Of a stretch of DNA of 64,000 nucleotides, positions 17,609-27,134 are shown piece after piece. The stretch's first letter is position 1. Each line of letters begins with the position of its first letter. The DNA lies in NCBI GenBank assembly GCA_902786365.1, contig CADACD010000004.1, forward strand, positions 1 to 64,000, given 5' to 3'. The notes below the pieces were generated by a model. That model ran no database searches, had not been told where the DNA came from, and saw only the letters and a program-made list of their open reading frames with translations. Made by a program: the position numbers and the translations under genes. Source of the DNA: an uncultured Lachnospiraceae bacterium. GTDB lineage: Bacteria; Bacillota; Clostridia; Lachnospirales; Lachnospiraceae.

Positions 17609-19429
17609 TTATGCCTGCTGTGTTCTATTCTCAAATAATTCTTCGAATTCTTCACGATTCAGTTTTTCTTTTTCTATCAAAAGTTCTGCTCCTGCGTAAA
17701 GAACATCTTTATACTCTTCAATAATTTTCTTCGCTTTGAGGTAGCATTCATCAACAATTCTCTTCACTTCATTGTCAATTGCACTTGCTGTACTTTCTGC
17801 ATAACTCTTTGAATGAGCAAGGTCTCTTCCAATAAACACTTCATCATCGTCATCGCCATAACATATGAGTCCGAGCTCATTTGACATACCAAGTTTTGTC
17901 ACCATAACCTTAGCGATTGATGTCGCCTGCTTGATATCCTGGGATGCACCGCCTGTGATATCATCAAATACAAGTTCCTCTGCGATACGTCCACCAAGTG
18001 AAACCATAATTTCCTGAAGAAGTTTTCCCTTGGTATGGAACATCTCATCTGCTTCCGGAAGTGGCATTGTATAGCCTCCTGCTCCTTCTCCGGTAGGAAT
18101 TGCCGATACAATATGAACAGGTCCCACTTTAGGAAGTACATGATATAAAATCGCATGACCTAATTCATGGAATGCTGTAATACGTTTTGCCTCATCTGAC
18201 ACAACTTTACTCTTCTTCTCTGTTCCAATTCCAATCTTGATAAACGAACGATTGATATCCTCCTGACAAATGTATTTTCTACCATTTTTTGCCGCAAAGA
18301 TTGCTGCCTCATTCATCAGATTTTCAAGGTCAGCACCTGTAAATCCTGTTGTTGTTCTTGCCACATTGTCCAAATCAACATCATCGCCAAGCGGCTTTTT
18401 CTTTACATGAACATCTAAAATCTCTCGTCTGCCTCTCACATCCGGTCTTCCTACCTTGACTTTTCTGTCAAATCGTCCCGGTCTTAGAATTGCAGGGTCT
18501 AATATATCAACTCGGTTGGTTGCTGCCATAACGATGATGCCTTCATTGATTGTGAAACCATCCATCTCTACAAGAAGCTGGTTGAGTGTCTGTTCTCTTT
18601 CGTCATGTCCTCCACCCATACCTGTACCTCTTCTTCTGGCAACAGCGTCAATCTCATCTATAAAAACAATACATGGTGCATTCTTCTTGGCATCTGCGAA
18701 TAAATCTCTTACTCTCGATGCTCCGACACCAACAAACATCTCTACAAAATCTGAACCTGAAATGCTGAAGAACGGAACTCCTGCCTCTCCTGCAACTGCT
18801 TTAGCCAGCAGTGTCTTACCTGTTCCCGGAGGTCCTGTAAGGATAACACCCTTCGGAATCCTTGCACCAAGTTCAAGATACTTTTTAGGCTCTTTTAAGA
18901 AATCTACTACTTCTTCAAGTTCTTCTTTCTCTTCCTGAAGTCCTGCTACATTTGCAAATGTTACAATTTTACTCATGTCTGTTGCAAGTCTTGCACGGCT
19001 CTTGCCGAAATTCATCATCTTTCCGCCACTGCCGCCACCTGCCTGCACAGTTATCACATTCAGGAATATAATCGCTATCACCAGCATCACAATATAAGGC
19101 AGTATTGTCAGGAAAATATTTTCCCCTTTTACCTTTTTCACTTTGTAATCTGCCTTCATTTCTATCAGTCGTTCTTCCGTATCAGCCGAACTTGCTACAT
19201 TGATGCTATGCTTATCACCATTTTTCAGCTTGATTGTCAACTTACCTGTAGGAACCTCACGATTCTGATACAGCGTTATACTGGTTACATTTTCATTCTT
19301 GTAATCTTCTACAAAATCACTGTATGTATAATCATCTGCATTCTTATTGCGAAAAACTGCATAGTACAGCCCAAGCACGATAAGAATCATAATAATCACA
19401 TAGATTCCAATGCCTCTTGTCTGTTTCAT
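17609..19429 (-). CDS. ftsH: ATP-dependent zinc metalloprotease FtsH
   Basis: FtsH (606 residues) degrades misfolded membrane and short-lived regulatory proteins. Two membrane helices (about 7-25 and 107-127) flank the extracytoplasmic region. The AAA module has Walker A GPPGTGKT (near 200), Walker B IVFIDEID and the second region of homology [17 protein letters not shown]. The zinc site is HELGH (near 420). A glycine-rich GGGSGGK linker follows the second helix. Its place after hpt and tilS is the classic Firmicute order. The ATG at 19429 is 19 bases after hpt, with a GGAGG-type site. Confidence 0.97.
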   Translation of the reverse strand: MKQTRGIGIYVIIMILIVLGLYYAVFRNKNADDYTYSDFVEDYKNENVTSITLYQNREVPTGKLTIKLKNGDKHSINVASSADTEERLIEMKADYKVKKVKGENIFLTILPYIVMLVIAIIFLNVITVQAGGGSGGKMMNFGKSRARLATDMSKIVTFANVAGLQEEKEELEEVVDFLKEPKKYLELGARIPKGVILTGPPGTGKTLLAKAVAGEAGVPFFSISGSDFVEMFVGVGASRVRDLFADAKKNAPCIVFIDEIDAVARRRGTGMGGGHDEREQTLNQLLVEMDGFTINEGIIVMAATNRVDILDPAILRPGRFDRKVKVGRPDVRGRREILDVHVKKKPLGDDVDLDNVARTTTGFTGADLENLMNEAAIFAAKNGRKYICQEDINRSFIKIGIGTEKKSKVVSDEAKRITAFHELGHAILYHVLPKVGPVHIVSAIPTGEGAGGYTMPLPEADEMFHTKGKLLQEIMVSLGGRIAEELVFDDITGGASQDIKQATSIAKVMVTKLGMSNELGLICYGDDDDEVFIGRDLAHSKSYAESTASAIDNEVKRIVDECYLKAKKIIEEYKDVLYAGAELLIEKEKLNREEFEELFENRTQQA

Positions 19430-19448
19430 ATTCTTTTAAATCCTCCTT

Positions 19449-19979
19449 TCACTCAAACTCCACAGCACCTATGTACGGGAGATTTCTGTACTTTTGGTCA
19501 TAGTCAAGACCATATCCTACCACAAATTTGTCAGGAATTGTGAAACATGTATACTTGACAACCATATCCACAACTCTCCTGTCAGGTTTATCAAGTAATG
19601 TACATACTTCCAGGCTAGCAGGTTTTCTATTCCATAAAAGTTCAGTGAGGCTCTTTAGTGTCCTTCCTGAATCTATTATATCCTCAGTTATTATTACATT
19701 TTTACCCTCAATACTTTCGTCTAAATCTTTTACAATCCTTACGTTTCCGCTGCTGTGCGTTTCACTTCCATAACTTGAAGCTGCCATAAAGTCAATCGTC
19801 ACATTGATATCCTGATTAATTTTCTTTGCAAGCTCACACATAAAAAACGCACCGCCCTTCAATACACATATCATGTGTATATCCTGTCCGGCATAATCTC
19901 TGCTGATACATTCTGCCATTTCACTAATTCTATTGTTTATCTCTTCTTCATATATTAATGGAACAATTTTATAATTCAT
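19449..19979 (-). CDS. hpt: hypoxanthine(-guanine) phosphoribosyltransferase
   Basis: The 176-residue enzyme salvages hypoxanthine and guanine with PRPP. The PRPP loop is VIITEDIIDSGRTL, and an N-terminal VLKGGAFFM loop and a C-terminal DKFVVGYGLDYD base-binding region are present. ATG at 19979 has AAAGGA upstream; an in-frame ATG at 20003 overlaps the end of tilS less naturally. Position between tilS and ftsH is conserved across Firmicutes. Confidence 0.95.
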   Translation of the reverse strand: MNYKIVPLIYEEEINNRISEMAECISRDYAGQDIHMICVLKGGAFFMCELAKKINQDINVTIDFMAASSYGSETHSSGNVRIVKDLDESIEGKNVIITEDIIDSGRTLKSLTELLWNRKPASLEVCTLLDKPDRRVVDMVVKYTCFTIPDKFVVGYGLDYDQKYRNLPYIGAVEFE

Positions 19980-20009
19980 ACTGATCCTTTCATGCTCAAT
20001 CATTTTAAC

Positions 20010-21536
20010 TTATTCTCTATTGGTTTTGATTTCACGAATCGTTATTTTGATAATTTTTTTTGTTTCCCCTGAAACTTTATAATATTCACTTATTCTGTGT
20101 CCATATATCCACATAATATGTTGCCCGTCTGCCACACACAGTATACTGTTTCTTTCGCTTGCCGGAATCTTCTCATCTATAAAGTAAGACTTAATTTTTT
20201 TTGTTCCACCACTACTGTTCACTGTTATAAAATCGCCTGTTTTTCTTGTTCTTAACAGCACAGTATTACATATTTTATCACAATCAAACCATTTCGTATA
20301 TATTTTTTCGCTATTTTTTATATATTTTTTTAAAATACTTATATTCATTTTTTCTCTTTCAACATCTATCAACTCTGTTTTTATCTGATATTTTCCAAAT
20401 ATATATTCTCCCGCCAATGATATATCTATTTCATTTTCATTCTTTTTACCAGCATCTTTGCCAGCACTATCTTCTTCACTGCATTTTTTGATTACACCAT
20501 TTTCTTTTTCACTTCTTTTTTTGCTTGTATTATCTATTTCTTTTTTTAATATCAGATAATTACCTTCATTCTGCGCAGTCACATGATATGGAAGCATGAT
20601 GTATCTTCCACTCTGTTTTTTACATAATTCAATGACATCTTCTATGTGTCTTCTAGTAATATCCTTTTGTCTTCCTGCAATTTGAATCACCGCAAGTCTC
20701 ACTATTCTCTTCTGCATCATATTTTCAAGCTGTAAAATCTCTTTTTTGTCAGCATAAAGATAACTGTCTTTTTCCACAAAAATTTCTTTGAATATCTTCT
20801 CTGCCTGGTGATTAATATAGTTTTCTGCCTCACTTATATCCTTTGCTGTTTCCATAATATGCACTGCTGATCTTGAGTTAATATTTTCATTAAGATATGG
20901 TATGATTTTATTTCTGATTTTATTTCGGGTATAATCAAGACTGAAGTTTGTTGAGTCGTTAATATAGCTGATTTTATTTTGCGAAAGATAATGCTCGATT
21001 TCATCTCTGAAAAGGCATAGTATGGGTCGTATAATGCTTCCATTCACTGCCTTAATTCCCATAATTCCTGCAAGACTGCTTCCCCTGCACAGATTGTGAA
21101 GAAATGTCTCAACACTATCATTTGAGTGATGCGCAATGGCTATTTTAACACCTGTTCCTTTTTGCTTCTCTGCTTCTATCTCACACCTGACTTTTTCAAA
21201 TATCTCGTACCTCTTGATTCTTCCTGCCTCTTCTTCTGACAGCCTGTTTTCTTTTGCATATTCCGGAATATCACAGTTTATACATATGCATTTGATTCCC
21301 CGTTCACCGCATATCTTTGCAGCAAACTCCATGTCACGCTTCGCCTCTTCTCCTCTGATGCCATGATTGACATGCACCGCTGTAATATCAAATCCAATCT
21401 CATCTTTTAACCTGTACAAAATATCAATTAAACATACAGAATCAGCGCCACCGGATAATCCCACAATGACGCTGTCATTCTTTTCTATCATATTATTTTC
21501 TTTTATAAATATTCTTACTTTTTCTAATGCAGACAT
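20010..21536 (-). CDS. tilS: tRNA(Ile)-lysidine synthase
   Basis: TilS (508 residues) converts C34 of the CAU anticodon tRNA-Ile to lysidine so that AUA is read as Ile. The N-type ATP pyrophosphatase P-loop SGGADS lies at residues 28-33, followed by VHVNHGIRG and HHSNDSVETFLHNLCRGSSL. A Lys/Glu-rich insert of about 40 residues (about 345-385) interrupts the middle, and a C-terminal domain (GDFITVNSSGGTKKIKSYFI) follows. The insert is of low complexity and probably variable. ATG at 21536 has AGAGGA five to six bases upstream. Confidence 0.95.
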   Translation of the reverse strand: MSALEKVRIFIKENNMIEKNDSVIVGLSGGADSVCLIDILYRLKDEIGFDITAVHVNHGIRGEEAKRDMEFAAKICGERGIKCICINCDIPEYAKENRLSEEEAGRIKRYEIFEKVRCEIEAEKQKGTGVKIAIAHHSNDSVETFLHNLCRGSSLAGIMGIKAVNGSIIRPILCLFRDEIEHYLSQNKISYINDSTNFSLDYTRNKIRNKIIPYLNENINSRSAVHIMETAKDISEAENYINHQAEKIFKEIFVEKDSYLYADKKEILQLENMMQKRIVRLAVIQIAGRQKDITRRHIEDVIELCKKQSGRYIMLPYHVTAQNEGNYLILKKEIDNTSKKRSEKENGVIKKCSEEDSAGKDAGKKNENEIDISLAGEYIFGKYQIKTELIDVEREKMNISILKKYIKNSEKIYTKWFDCDKICNTVLLRTRKTGDFITVNSSGGTKKIKSYFIDEKIPASERNSILCVADGQHIMWIYGHRISEYYKVSGETKKIIKITIREIKTNRE

Positions 21537-21620
21537 AAAATCCTCTTTCATTTTTGATTTGTCCTGTTTTTAACAATAATGTTACTTTAGTTTTTCAAAA
21601 TAAGCAAGAATAATTTGTAT

Positions 21621-24047
21621 TTATGCTGCCTTTTTTCCATTTTCCCATATTTCCGTGACCAGCACAGTCATATCATCTGCCGGTTTTGTTTTACTTCCTA
21701 TCGCACATTGTAATATTGCCTCCGCCATCTGCTTTGGACTGCATCCACGTATGCCACTTATGATTTTTCCCAGTTCCTCATCTTTGTTCTCACTTTCTAT
21801 TGCATCAATCACCCCATCTGAAACCATAATGATCATATCTCCATCATAAAGTTTTTTGCTTGTGGAATCATAGTCTACTTTTGCAAATATTCCTAACGGC
21901 ATTGTCGTCGATTTGATGGTTTCTACCCAATTACCACGTTTTACAAAGGTTGCCGCTGCCCCAATTTTGACTATATCACACATTCCTGAATGTAAATCTA
22001 TCACTCCATAATCTAGTGTCGCCGGATGGTCATCACTCGAATTCATTACCATTACAGAGTTTATCATTTTCAAGGCACATTCTTCATCAAACCCGCTGTC
22101 AAGAAGCTGTTCGAGAAGTTCAATTACTGTTTCGCTCTCTATGCAGGCACTTGCACCATATCCCATTCCATCAGACAATCCCATAAGAAGATGTCCGTTT
22201 TCCAGTTCTTTAAGCGAAAAATTATCTCCCGATATTGTGCTATCCCCGCGTGCTTTTTTTGCAGAGGCATGTCTTACTTTAAAATTAGTTTCTTCTACAT
22301 ATGTTGTCGTTGTATATTCCGTGCTGACAAGTTTTCTGCAGTTTTTTGATGGCACAAAATTTTTGCCAAACGCCTCACTTAATATCTGTGCAATTTCTCT
22401 GCTTCCAACCGTATATCTTCTGTCGCATTTCGCTGTTACAAGATATTCTTTTCTGTTTTTGCTATTTTCAAGTCCCACTATTTTATCCAGATTCACTTTT
22501 TTCAGCCTCAGCCTGTGTCGTATGTACTCTTCCTGCTCCTGTGTAATCTTGATAAAGTTGTATACCTGCTTTGAGTAATCTTCAATTACTTTTGAAATCT
22601 GTTCTAACTGTTCAGACATAATCGCTCTGCTCTCGTTAATCCTATTGCTCCAAATCTGCCTCTCCATATTGTTTAAATTCGCAATTTTTTTACCATTTTC
22701 CTGAACATCACTGATGATTTGGCTGTTATTATTGATGCCCTGCTCCTGCTCATTGCCATTTTTTTGCCTGTCTCCAATATCTTTTGGTCTTCCTCTCATC
22801 TGCTGTTGTATATCATCATGATTAAACAGATAGTTTCCATGACTCATACTTTTTAGCATTCCATTTTCAATCTCATACACTTCTCTCATATTCTTCCCTC
22901 CAAATACACTCTTTGACAGTTGCTCAAATATTCTTGCAATATTCATCAGCCTTTCCTCAAACATCATCTTTACATTATCATCCTCATCATTACTTTGTCT
23001 TTCTTCATATCGGTAAATGATGCTCTTTGGAAGCATTAAAAATATTACCACTGCCCCAAGCATTCCTTTCATAATATGATTGACACTACTCTGTGACATA
23101 GTATTCGGAAAAGCCGCATAGAAGCTGATTATTCCTACCATCAACAGAGTTGTTGCACTGGCCAGTCTGCCAAGTTCCCTGAATAATCCTACCATGATAC
23201 CCATAATACACATCATTCCAAGATAATCCGGTTCCCTGCTCCACGCACTAAACGGTATTGCACACGCCATTCCCATCAACGCTCCCATTCCAATTCCATA
23301 TTTATATGCTGCATATAAAACCATAAAAAACCCCATAATCGCTACATATTCTGCCGGTATATCAAAGTTTACGCATATATTGTAAATAAATACCCCTGCC
23401 ATGATGGCAAGTCCCATCATTTCATCATTAGAAAATACTCGTTTCCCAAGTATCAGTGCATCTGCTGCTTTTTTAAATATGATACACAGAAGTCCTGAAA
23501 GTATTGACAGTGACATCATGACCACCATACTTGAAAGAAATTGACCATATGAATTTCTTATTGAATTTGACATAATATAATCCATCGTTTCCATTAATAT
23601 TGACATCGCCGCTATGATAAGTGCTGCTGCATTTTCATTCAGTTTTAATTTTCCTATGGTAAGAATCCGGTATATAATAATTGCTGCTGATAATACTGCT
23701 GCATTTTTTAAGATGGAAATCATCTCAAATTTCCCTGCCATTCCTGCTGTAAATGCCGCTACTGATATCATCCCCGGATTTCCTGTCATGCTAAGCGCAG
23801 AAAAATAACCAAGTCCCACCGGGTTAAATCCATATATGTTAATACCTGATAAGACGATTCCAATTATATTTAAAAATAACATTCGGATCGTTTTCGGATT
23901 TTCATATAATTTTCCCAGTATGTTTTTTTTCATTTCTGCATTTTTTGTTTTTGAATTATATTGATTTCCTTCTTTTTTTTCATATGTACTGTTTTGTTTA
24001 ACAGTTTCTCCTTTTGTAATTTCTTTTGTTCTTGCACTACTATTCAT
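21621..24047 (-). CDS. spoIIE: stage II sporulation protein E (SpoIIE) phosphatase
   Basis: The 808-residue protein has a basic, polar N-terminus, about ten membrane helices (about 55-340), a coiled central region with a Gln/Asn-rich insert (about 395-470), and a C-terminal PP2C phosphatase (about 590-800; GLSDGMGYGASA near 620, MVSDGVIDAIE, DDMTVLV). It dephosphorylates SpoIIAA to activate sigma-F in the forespore and takes part in polar septation. ATG at 24047 has a GGAGG site. Its own promoter with 21-bp spacing (24122-24154) fits Spo0A control. Confidence 0.95.
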   Translation of the reverse strand: MNSSARTKEITKGETVKQNSTYEKKEGNQYNSKTKNAEMKKNILGKLYENPKTIRMLFLNIIGIVLSGINIYGFNPVGLGYFSALSMTGNPGMISVAAFTAGMAGKFEMISILKNAAVLSAAIIIYRILTIGKLKLNENAAALIIAAMSILMETMDYIMSNSIRNSYGQFLSSMVVMMSLSILSGLLCIIFKKAADALILGKRVFSNDEMMGLAIMAGVFIYNICVNFDIPAEYVAIMGFFMVLYAAYKYGIGMGALMGMACAIPFSAWSREPDYLGMMCIMGIMVGLFRELGRLASATTLLMVGIISFYAAFPNTMSQSSVNHIMKGMLGAVVIFLMLPKSIIYRYEERQSNDEDDNVKMMFEERLMNIARIFEQLSKSVFGGKNMREVYEIENGMLKSMSHGNYLFNHDDIQQQMRGRPKDIGDRQKNGNEQEQGINNNSQIISDVQENGKKIANLNNMERQIWSNRINESRAIMSEQLEQISKVIEDYSKQVYNFIKITQEQEEYIRHRLRLKKVNLDKIVGLENSKNRKEYLVTAKCDRRYTVGSREIAQILSEAFGKNFVPSKNCRKLVSTEYTTTTYVEETNFKVRHASAKKARGDSTISGDNFSLKELENGHLLMGLSDGMGYGASACIESETVIELLEQLLDSGFDEECALKMINSVMVMNSSDDHPATLDYGVIDLHSGMCDIVKIGAAATFVKRGNWVETIKSTTMPLGIFAKVDYDSTSKKLYDGDMIIMVSDGVIDAIESENKDEELGKIISGIRGCSPKQMAEAILQCAIGSKTKPADDMTVLVTEIWENGKKAA

Positions 24048-24121
24048 AATAATCCTCCATTCTATTTGCTTTATTCAGGCAAGTAATGCCTTTTTGCTTT
24101 GTGCAAATTCATTTGCGGGTT

Positions 24122-24154
24122 ATTATATCGGGCATACTCTGTTTTTTTTGTCAA
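24122..24154 (-). promoter_or_regulatory. spoIIE promoter with 21-bp spacer and 0A-like box
   Basis: TTGACA (24154-24149) and TATAAT (24127-24122) are perfect hexamers but 21 bp apart, too far for ordinary sigma-A recognition. In Bacillus subtilis the Spo0A-activated spoIIE and spoIIG promoters have such 21-22 bp spacing. The plus strand over the -35 reads TGTCAAA, one base from the 0A box TGTCGAA. An inverted repeat GCAAAT/ATTTGC follows at 24103-24116. Confidence 0.65.
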
Positions 24155-24172
24155 ACGAAAGTTCAAATAAAA

Positions 24173-24207
24173 AAAACTTTTTGACATTTTCACTATCAAA
24201 AAGTTTT
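24173..24207 (-). terminator. terminator after divIC
   Basis: A perfect 12-bp stem AAAACTTTTTGA/TCAAAAAGTTTT with an 11-nt loop, followed on the minus strand by more Ts, ends the yabP-yabQ-divIC transcript and insulates the spoIIE promoter just downstream. Confidence 0.8.
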
Positions 24208-24250
24208 TCCAGTCGATTCTATGCAATTAAATTATTTTAAGAAGTTAATC

Positions 24251-24586
24251 TCAATCTTTTGGCAATGGCTTGAGAATGATCTCATCAGGGTAAACAAAGC
24301 CAATCTTTTTGGCTTCCTCCTCTACATACTTTTTCGTCTGAACATACACACGCTGTTCTTCCAGCTCACTGGTACGCTCACTTTCTTTCTCATACTCTTC
24401 CTCTTTCGCAGCAAGCTCTATATCCTTGGTCTTATCTGTACTTTTCAAATCCTTTATCTGAACTGCGATAACCCCGGTAAATACCAGCATTATAATAACA
24501 ATAGTCAGAACATTGAGTCTGTTGCTGCTTCGCTTTGCTTTTTTGCTTCGACTTCTGTTTCTACCTCTGTCTTTCAAGTCCGGCAC
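24251..24586 (-). CDS. divIC: FtsB/DivIC-type septum formation initiator
   Basis: The 111-residue bitopic protein has a basic cytoplasmic N-terminus, one membrane helix (about 25-43), an extracytoplasmic coiled coil (DIELAAKEEEYEKESERTSE) and the short C-terminal motif YVEEEAKKIGFVYPDEIIL typical of FtsB/DivIC. It joins FtsL and DivIB to activate septal wall synthesis. Its start overlaps the end of yabQ by 26 bases, so the two are translationally coupled. Placement between yabQ and spoIIE is conserved in sporulating Firmicutes. Confidence 0.92.
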   Translation of the reverse strand: MPDLKDRGRNRSRSKKAKRSSNRLNVLTIVIIMLVFTGVIAVQIKDLKSTDKTKDIELAAKEEEYEKESERTSELEEQRVYVQTKKYVEEEAKKIGFVYPDEIILKPLPKD

Positions 24587-25070
24587 CTCTTTTACTTCTT
24601 CTATTTTTTGTCTCTGTCGTGTTTGTCTTTTTTTGTATTTTAAATGGTTTTACAATTTTTTTCAATACCTTGTGTATCATTTTTATGATTTTTTTCAGAA
24701 AACTTGTATATACTATTTTGAAAATAAATCGAAGCATTCTTCCTAACACCTTATCCCAAACCATTCTAATTAATTTGGTAACATACTGCACGACAAATCT
24801 TCCTATCATCTTTTCCCATATTATCATTCCCAATATCATAAAAACAATAATGTACGCCCTGACAATTCCTCCATTTGCATTGTACATAAATACAAATATT
24901 GCCATTGCATTGACTATCCAAAATATCACATCTTCTATTCCCGTTAGCACACTGCCTCTTGGAAGCAATCTTCTAAATATTCTTAATATATCATACAAAA
25001 AACAACACCCTGCACCAAGCACCAAAGCTTTTAGTACAATTTGTGTCTCTACCACTATATCATTACTCAT
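24561..25070 (-). CDS. yabQ: spore cortex biosynthesis protein YabQ
   Basis: The 169-residue membrane protein has about four hydrophobic segments in its first 110 residues (VLKALVLGAGCCFLYDILR, IEDVIFWIVNAMAIFVF, AYIIVFMILGMIIWEKMIG) and a strongly basic C-terminal tail. The LYDILRIFR and EDVIFW motifs match YabQ, needed for cortex formation in Bacillus subtilis. It overlaps divIC and follows yabP by 64 bases. Confidence 0.9.
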   Translation of the reverse strand: MSNDIVVETQIVLKALVLGAGCCFLYDILRIFRRLLPRGSVLTGIEDVIFWIVNAMAIFVFMYNANGGIVRAYIIVFMILGMIIWEKMIGRFVVQYVTKLIRMVWDKVLGRMLRFIFKIVYTSFLKKIIKMIHKVLKKIVKPFKIQKKTNTTETKNRRSKRGAGLERQR

Positions 25071-25134
25071 ATATTAACCACTCGGATATTCATTATTTAT
25101 ATATTAAACTTCTCCGGCATACTACCTGCCGGTA

Positions 25135-25464
25135 CTATTGAAATAGTCTCTTTAAGAATGACTCTGAATTCTGCTTGGAAGTATATACAAGACTGTCAAC
25201 ATTTCCCTCTATCTCTGCCTCGCCTGTTTCTAAATTGAGTCCTTTGACCTTTAGCTCTCTTCCTTTTATGACTAATCTTCCAAGTGTTGTTGTCATGTCA
25301 ATTGTACCATTGTCAAATTCTTCTATATCTGTAACTCCTGTTATAATTCCCATCGTCCTTCCTGATAATACAATCTTATGTCCTGCCTGCTCATTTCTCT
25401 TTAATTTCGTGTTAAAACCTGTCTGCTCATTTCCTTTATACTCCACAACATACCACCCTTTCAT
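25135..25464 (-). CDS. yabP: sporulation protein YabP
   Basis: The product (up to 109 residues) contains the YabP/YqfC family core: HKIVLSGRTMGIITGVTDIEEFD and TTLGRLVIKGRELKVKGLNLETGEAEIEG, a small beta-rich domain. YabP works with YabQ in cortex formation. The ATG at 25464 lacks a ribosome binding site; a GTG at 25446 preceded by AAAGGGTGG is a plausible true start, giving about 103 residues. Its place directly upstream of yabQ is conserved. Confidence 0.9.
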   Translation of the reverse strand: MKGWYVVEYKGNEQTGFNTKLKRNEQAGHKIVLSGRTMGIITGVTDIEEFDNGTIDMTTTLGRLVIKGRELKVKGLNLETGEAEIEGNVDSLVYTSKQNSESFLKRLFQ

Positions 25465-25520
25465 ATGTTGTTAGTATATTAAGAAGGACTATTAAATATG
25501 AGTAAAATAAATAAATTCTA

Positions 25521-25760
25521 TTAAATTTCTCTGTACATTTCTCTCGCTTCTTCTTTTTTTACAGTTTCCGCCACACTGAGTACCTCAACCTTAAGAGATT
25601 TCGTACCGAATAAGATTTCAATAATATCGCCTTCTTTTACTGCTGTTGAAGCCTTTGCAGGCTTATCATTGATAATCACCCTTCCTGCATCGCAGGCTTC
25701 GTTTGCCACGGTTCTTCTCTTAATCAATCTTGATACCTTTAAATATTTATCTAATCTCAT
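25521..25760 (-). CDS. rqcP: S4-domain RNA-binding protein RqcP (YabO)
   Basis: The 79-residue protein is a single S4 domain: MRLDKYLKVSRLIKRRTVAN, GRVIINDKPAKASTAVKEGD and ILFGTKSLKVEVL. RqcP helps RqcH add Ala tails to stalled nascent chains on 50S subunits. ATG at 25760 has AAGGAG nine bases upstream; an upstream in-frame ATG at 25796 has none. It lies between hup and yabP, as in Bacillus (yabO). Confidence 0.93.
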   Translation of the reverse strand: MRLDKYLKVSRLIKRRTVANEACDAGRVIINDKPAKASTAVKEGDIIEILFGTKSLKVEVLSVAETVKKEEAREMYREI

Positions 25761-25802
25761 AAAATACAACTCCTTTTTATACAAATATAAAAGCAAAAAT
25801 TC

Positions 25803-25823
25803 CCCTCACAATATGTGAGGGGT
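25803..25823 (-). terminator. terminator after hup
   Basis: A GC-rich 9-bp stem CCCCTCACA/TGTGAGGGG with a 3-nt loop is followed on the minus strand by AATTTTTGC, 18 bases beyond the hup stop. Confidence 0.85.
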
Positions 25824-25840
25824 GAAACCACAAAATTAAA

Positions 25841-26116
25841 TTAATTATTAATTTCGTCCTTTAAAGCTTTTCCTGCTTTAAACTTTGGTGATAATGAAGC
25901 AGGGATAGGCATCGGCTCACCTGTCTGTGGGTTTCTTCCTTCTCTCGCTTCTCTCTTAGCAACTTCGAATGTTCCGAATCCAACTAACTGAATCTTGTTA
26001 CCAGCTTTTAATTCTTCAGTAACTACGTCTGTAAATGCCTTTAATGCCTTCTCAGCATCTTTCTTTGATAATTCAGATTTAGCAGCGATTGCTGCAACTA
26101 ATTCAGTCTTATTCAT
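25841..26116 (-). CDS. hup: HU family DNA-binding protein
   Basis: The 91-residue protein is a typical HU: MNKTELVAAIAAKSELSKKDAEKAL, GFGTFEVAKREAREGRNPQTGE with the DNA-intercalating Pro arm (NPQTGEPMPIP) and KAGKALKD. It compacts and bends chromosomal DNA. A GGAGG site precedes the ATG, and a consensus promoter (26218-26246) and a terminator make it a monocistronic, highly expressed unit. Confidence 0.97.
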   Translation of the reverse strand: MNKTELVAAIAAKSELSKKDAEKALKAFTDVVTEELKAGNKIQLVGFGTFEVAKREAREGRNPQTGEPMPIPASLSPKFKAGKALKDEINN

Positions 26117-26217
26117 GGATGAAATCCTCCTCTGTTTTGTTATATTATTTTTACTTGACTGTTTTCAAGTTTAATCCGGTAAGTGCTTCCAAACCGCACC
26201 TACAACTTACATGTCTA

Positions 26218-26246
26218 TTTATAAACGCTAAACCGCCTTTTGTCAA
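26218..26246 (-). promoter_or_regulatory. hup promoter
   Basis: TTGACA (26246-26241), a 17-bp spacer and TATAAA (26223-26218) on the minus strand lie about 100 bases upstream of the hup ATG. Confidence 0.75.
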
Positions 26247-26341
26247 GGAATTTCAAGCATTTTGTTCCGATTTTGATACAATATTGTCTATTTCTGACAA
26301 TAGCACTATTACTTTTTTGTATATATTACCGCAAAACATTT

Positions 26342-26875
26342 CTATGTTTCCATCTGCTTACCTAAAAAATTTGCAGCAACAGCAAGCATTTTTATTTCTG
26401 TATCCGTAATTTTCTTCTCTTCACTTTTTACCATCATTGAAACCGAGCCTATTACATCTCCCTCGCATATAATAGGCTGTATCGCTTTTAGCATTTCTTC
26501 ATCATCGTTGTCTGTTATTCTTATATTCTTTGTATCATCGCAAACCAATGTTCTGTTCTCAAGAATATTTTCAAATTGTCTTGTAATACTTTTTTCAAGC
26601 AAATTTTTTCTTCCTCCTGAGACTGCAACAACAGTATCTCTGTCTGTAATGATTACTGTGTGATCAACAAATGATGCAAGACTATCTGCATACTGTGAGG
26701 CAAATAGTCTGATTTCTCCCATTGGTGAGTATTTTTTCAGAACAATTTCCCCTTCTCTGTCAGTATATATTTCCAGCGGATCCCCTTCCCTTATCTTTAA
26801 GGTTCTTCTTATTTCCTTTGGAACTACTACTCTTCCTAAATCATCTATCCTTCTGACAATCCCTGTTGCTTTCAA
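26342..26875 (-). CDS. spoVT: stage V sporulation protein T (AbrB-type regulator)
   Basis: The 177-residue protein has an N-terminal AbrB/SpoVT swapped-hairpin DNA-binding domain (MKATGIVRRIDDLGRVVVPK, EIRRTLKIREGDPLEIYTD) and a C-terminal GAF-like domain (about 55-177; VDHTVIITDRDTVVAVSGG). SpoVT tunes forespore sigma-G-dependent genes. Its length equals the family norm. It is a separate unit from hup, with 225 bases between that hold the hup promoter. Confidence 0.95.
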   Translation of the reverse strand: MKATGIVRRIDDLGRVVVPKEIRRTLKIREGDPLEIYTDREGEIVLKKYSPMGEIRLFASQYADSLASFVDHTVIITDRDTVVAVSGGRKNLLEKSITRQFENILENRTLVCDDTKNIRITDNDDEEMLKAIQPIICEGDVIGSVSMMVKSEEKKITDTEIKMLAVAANFLGKQMET

Positions 26876-27016
26876 AATATTTCCTCCATTCCTAATTCAA
26901 TTTTGCCTATCTGTTATTTTATGTTACTACACTTTTTGATGGCTACACCATGAAGTTAGTATCTGGAAAAATCAGATTTTTATTCATCATGTACTTAATT
27001 GTTTATTGATAAAATA

Positions 27017-27093
27017 AAGCTGCCATATTAACTGCGATGATAGCTATATGTTTAATCTACATTATAACTATTTCACTGATACTATGACAGCTT
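27017..27093 (-). terminator. long structured hairpin after the superoxide reductase gene
   Basis: AAGCTGCCATA at 27017 pairs with TATGACAGCTT at 27083 (one mismatch), and an inner helix pairs ATAGCTATA with TATAACTAT. On the minus strand GGCAGCTT is followed by TATTTTATC, so it could end the ldh-sor transcript. The 77-nt span is long for an ordinary terminator; it might instead be a small mobile or RNA element. Confidence 0.4.
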
Positions 27094-27134
27094 ATATCTC
27101 TCTTTACTTTTGTCTTCTTAAGCTCTTATATGTT

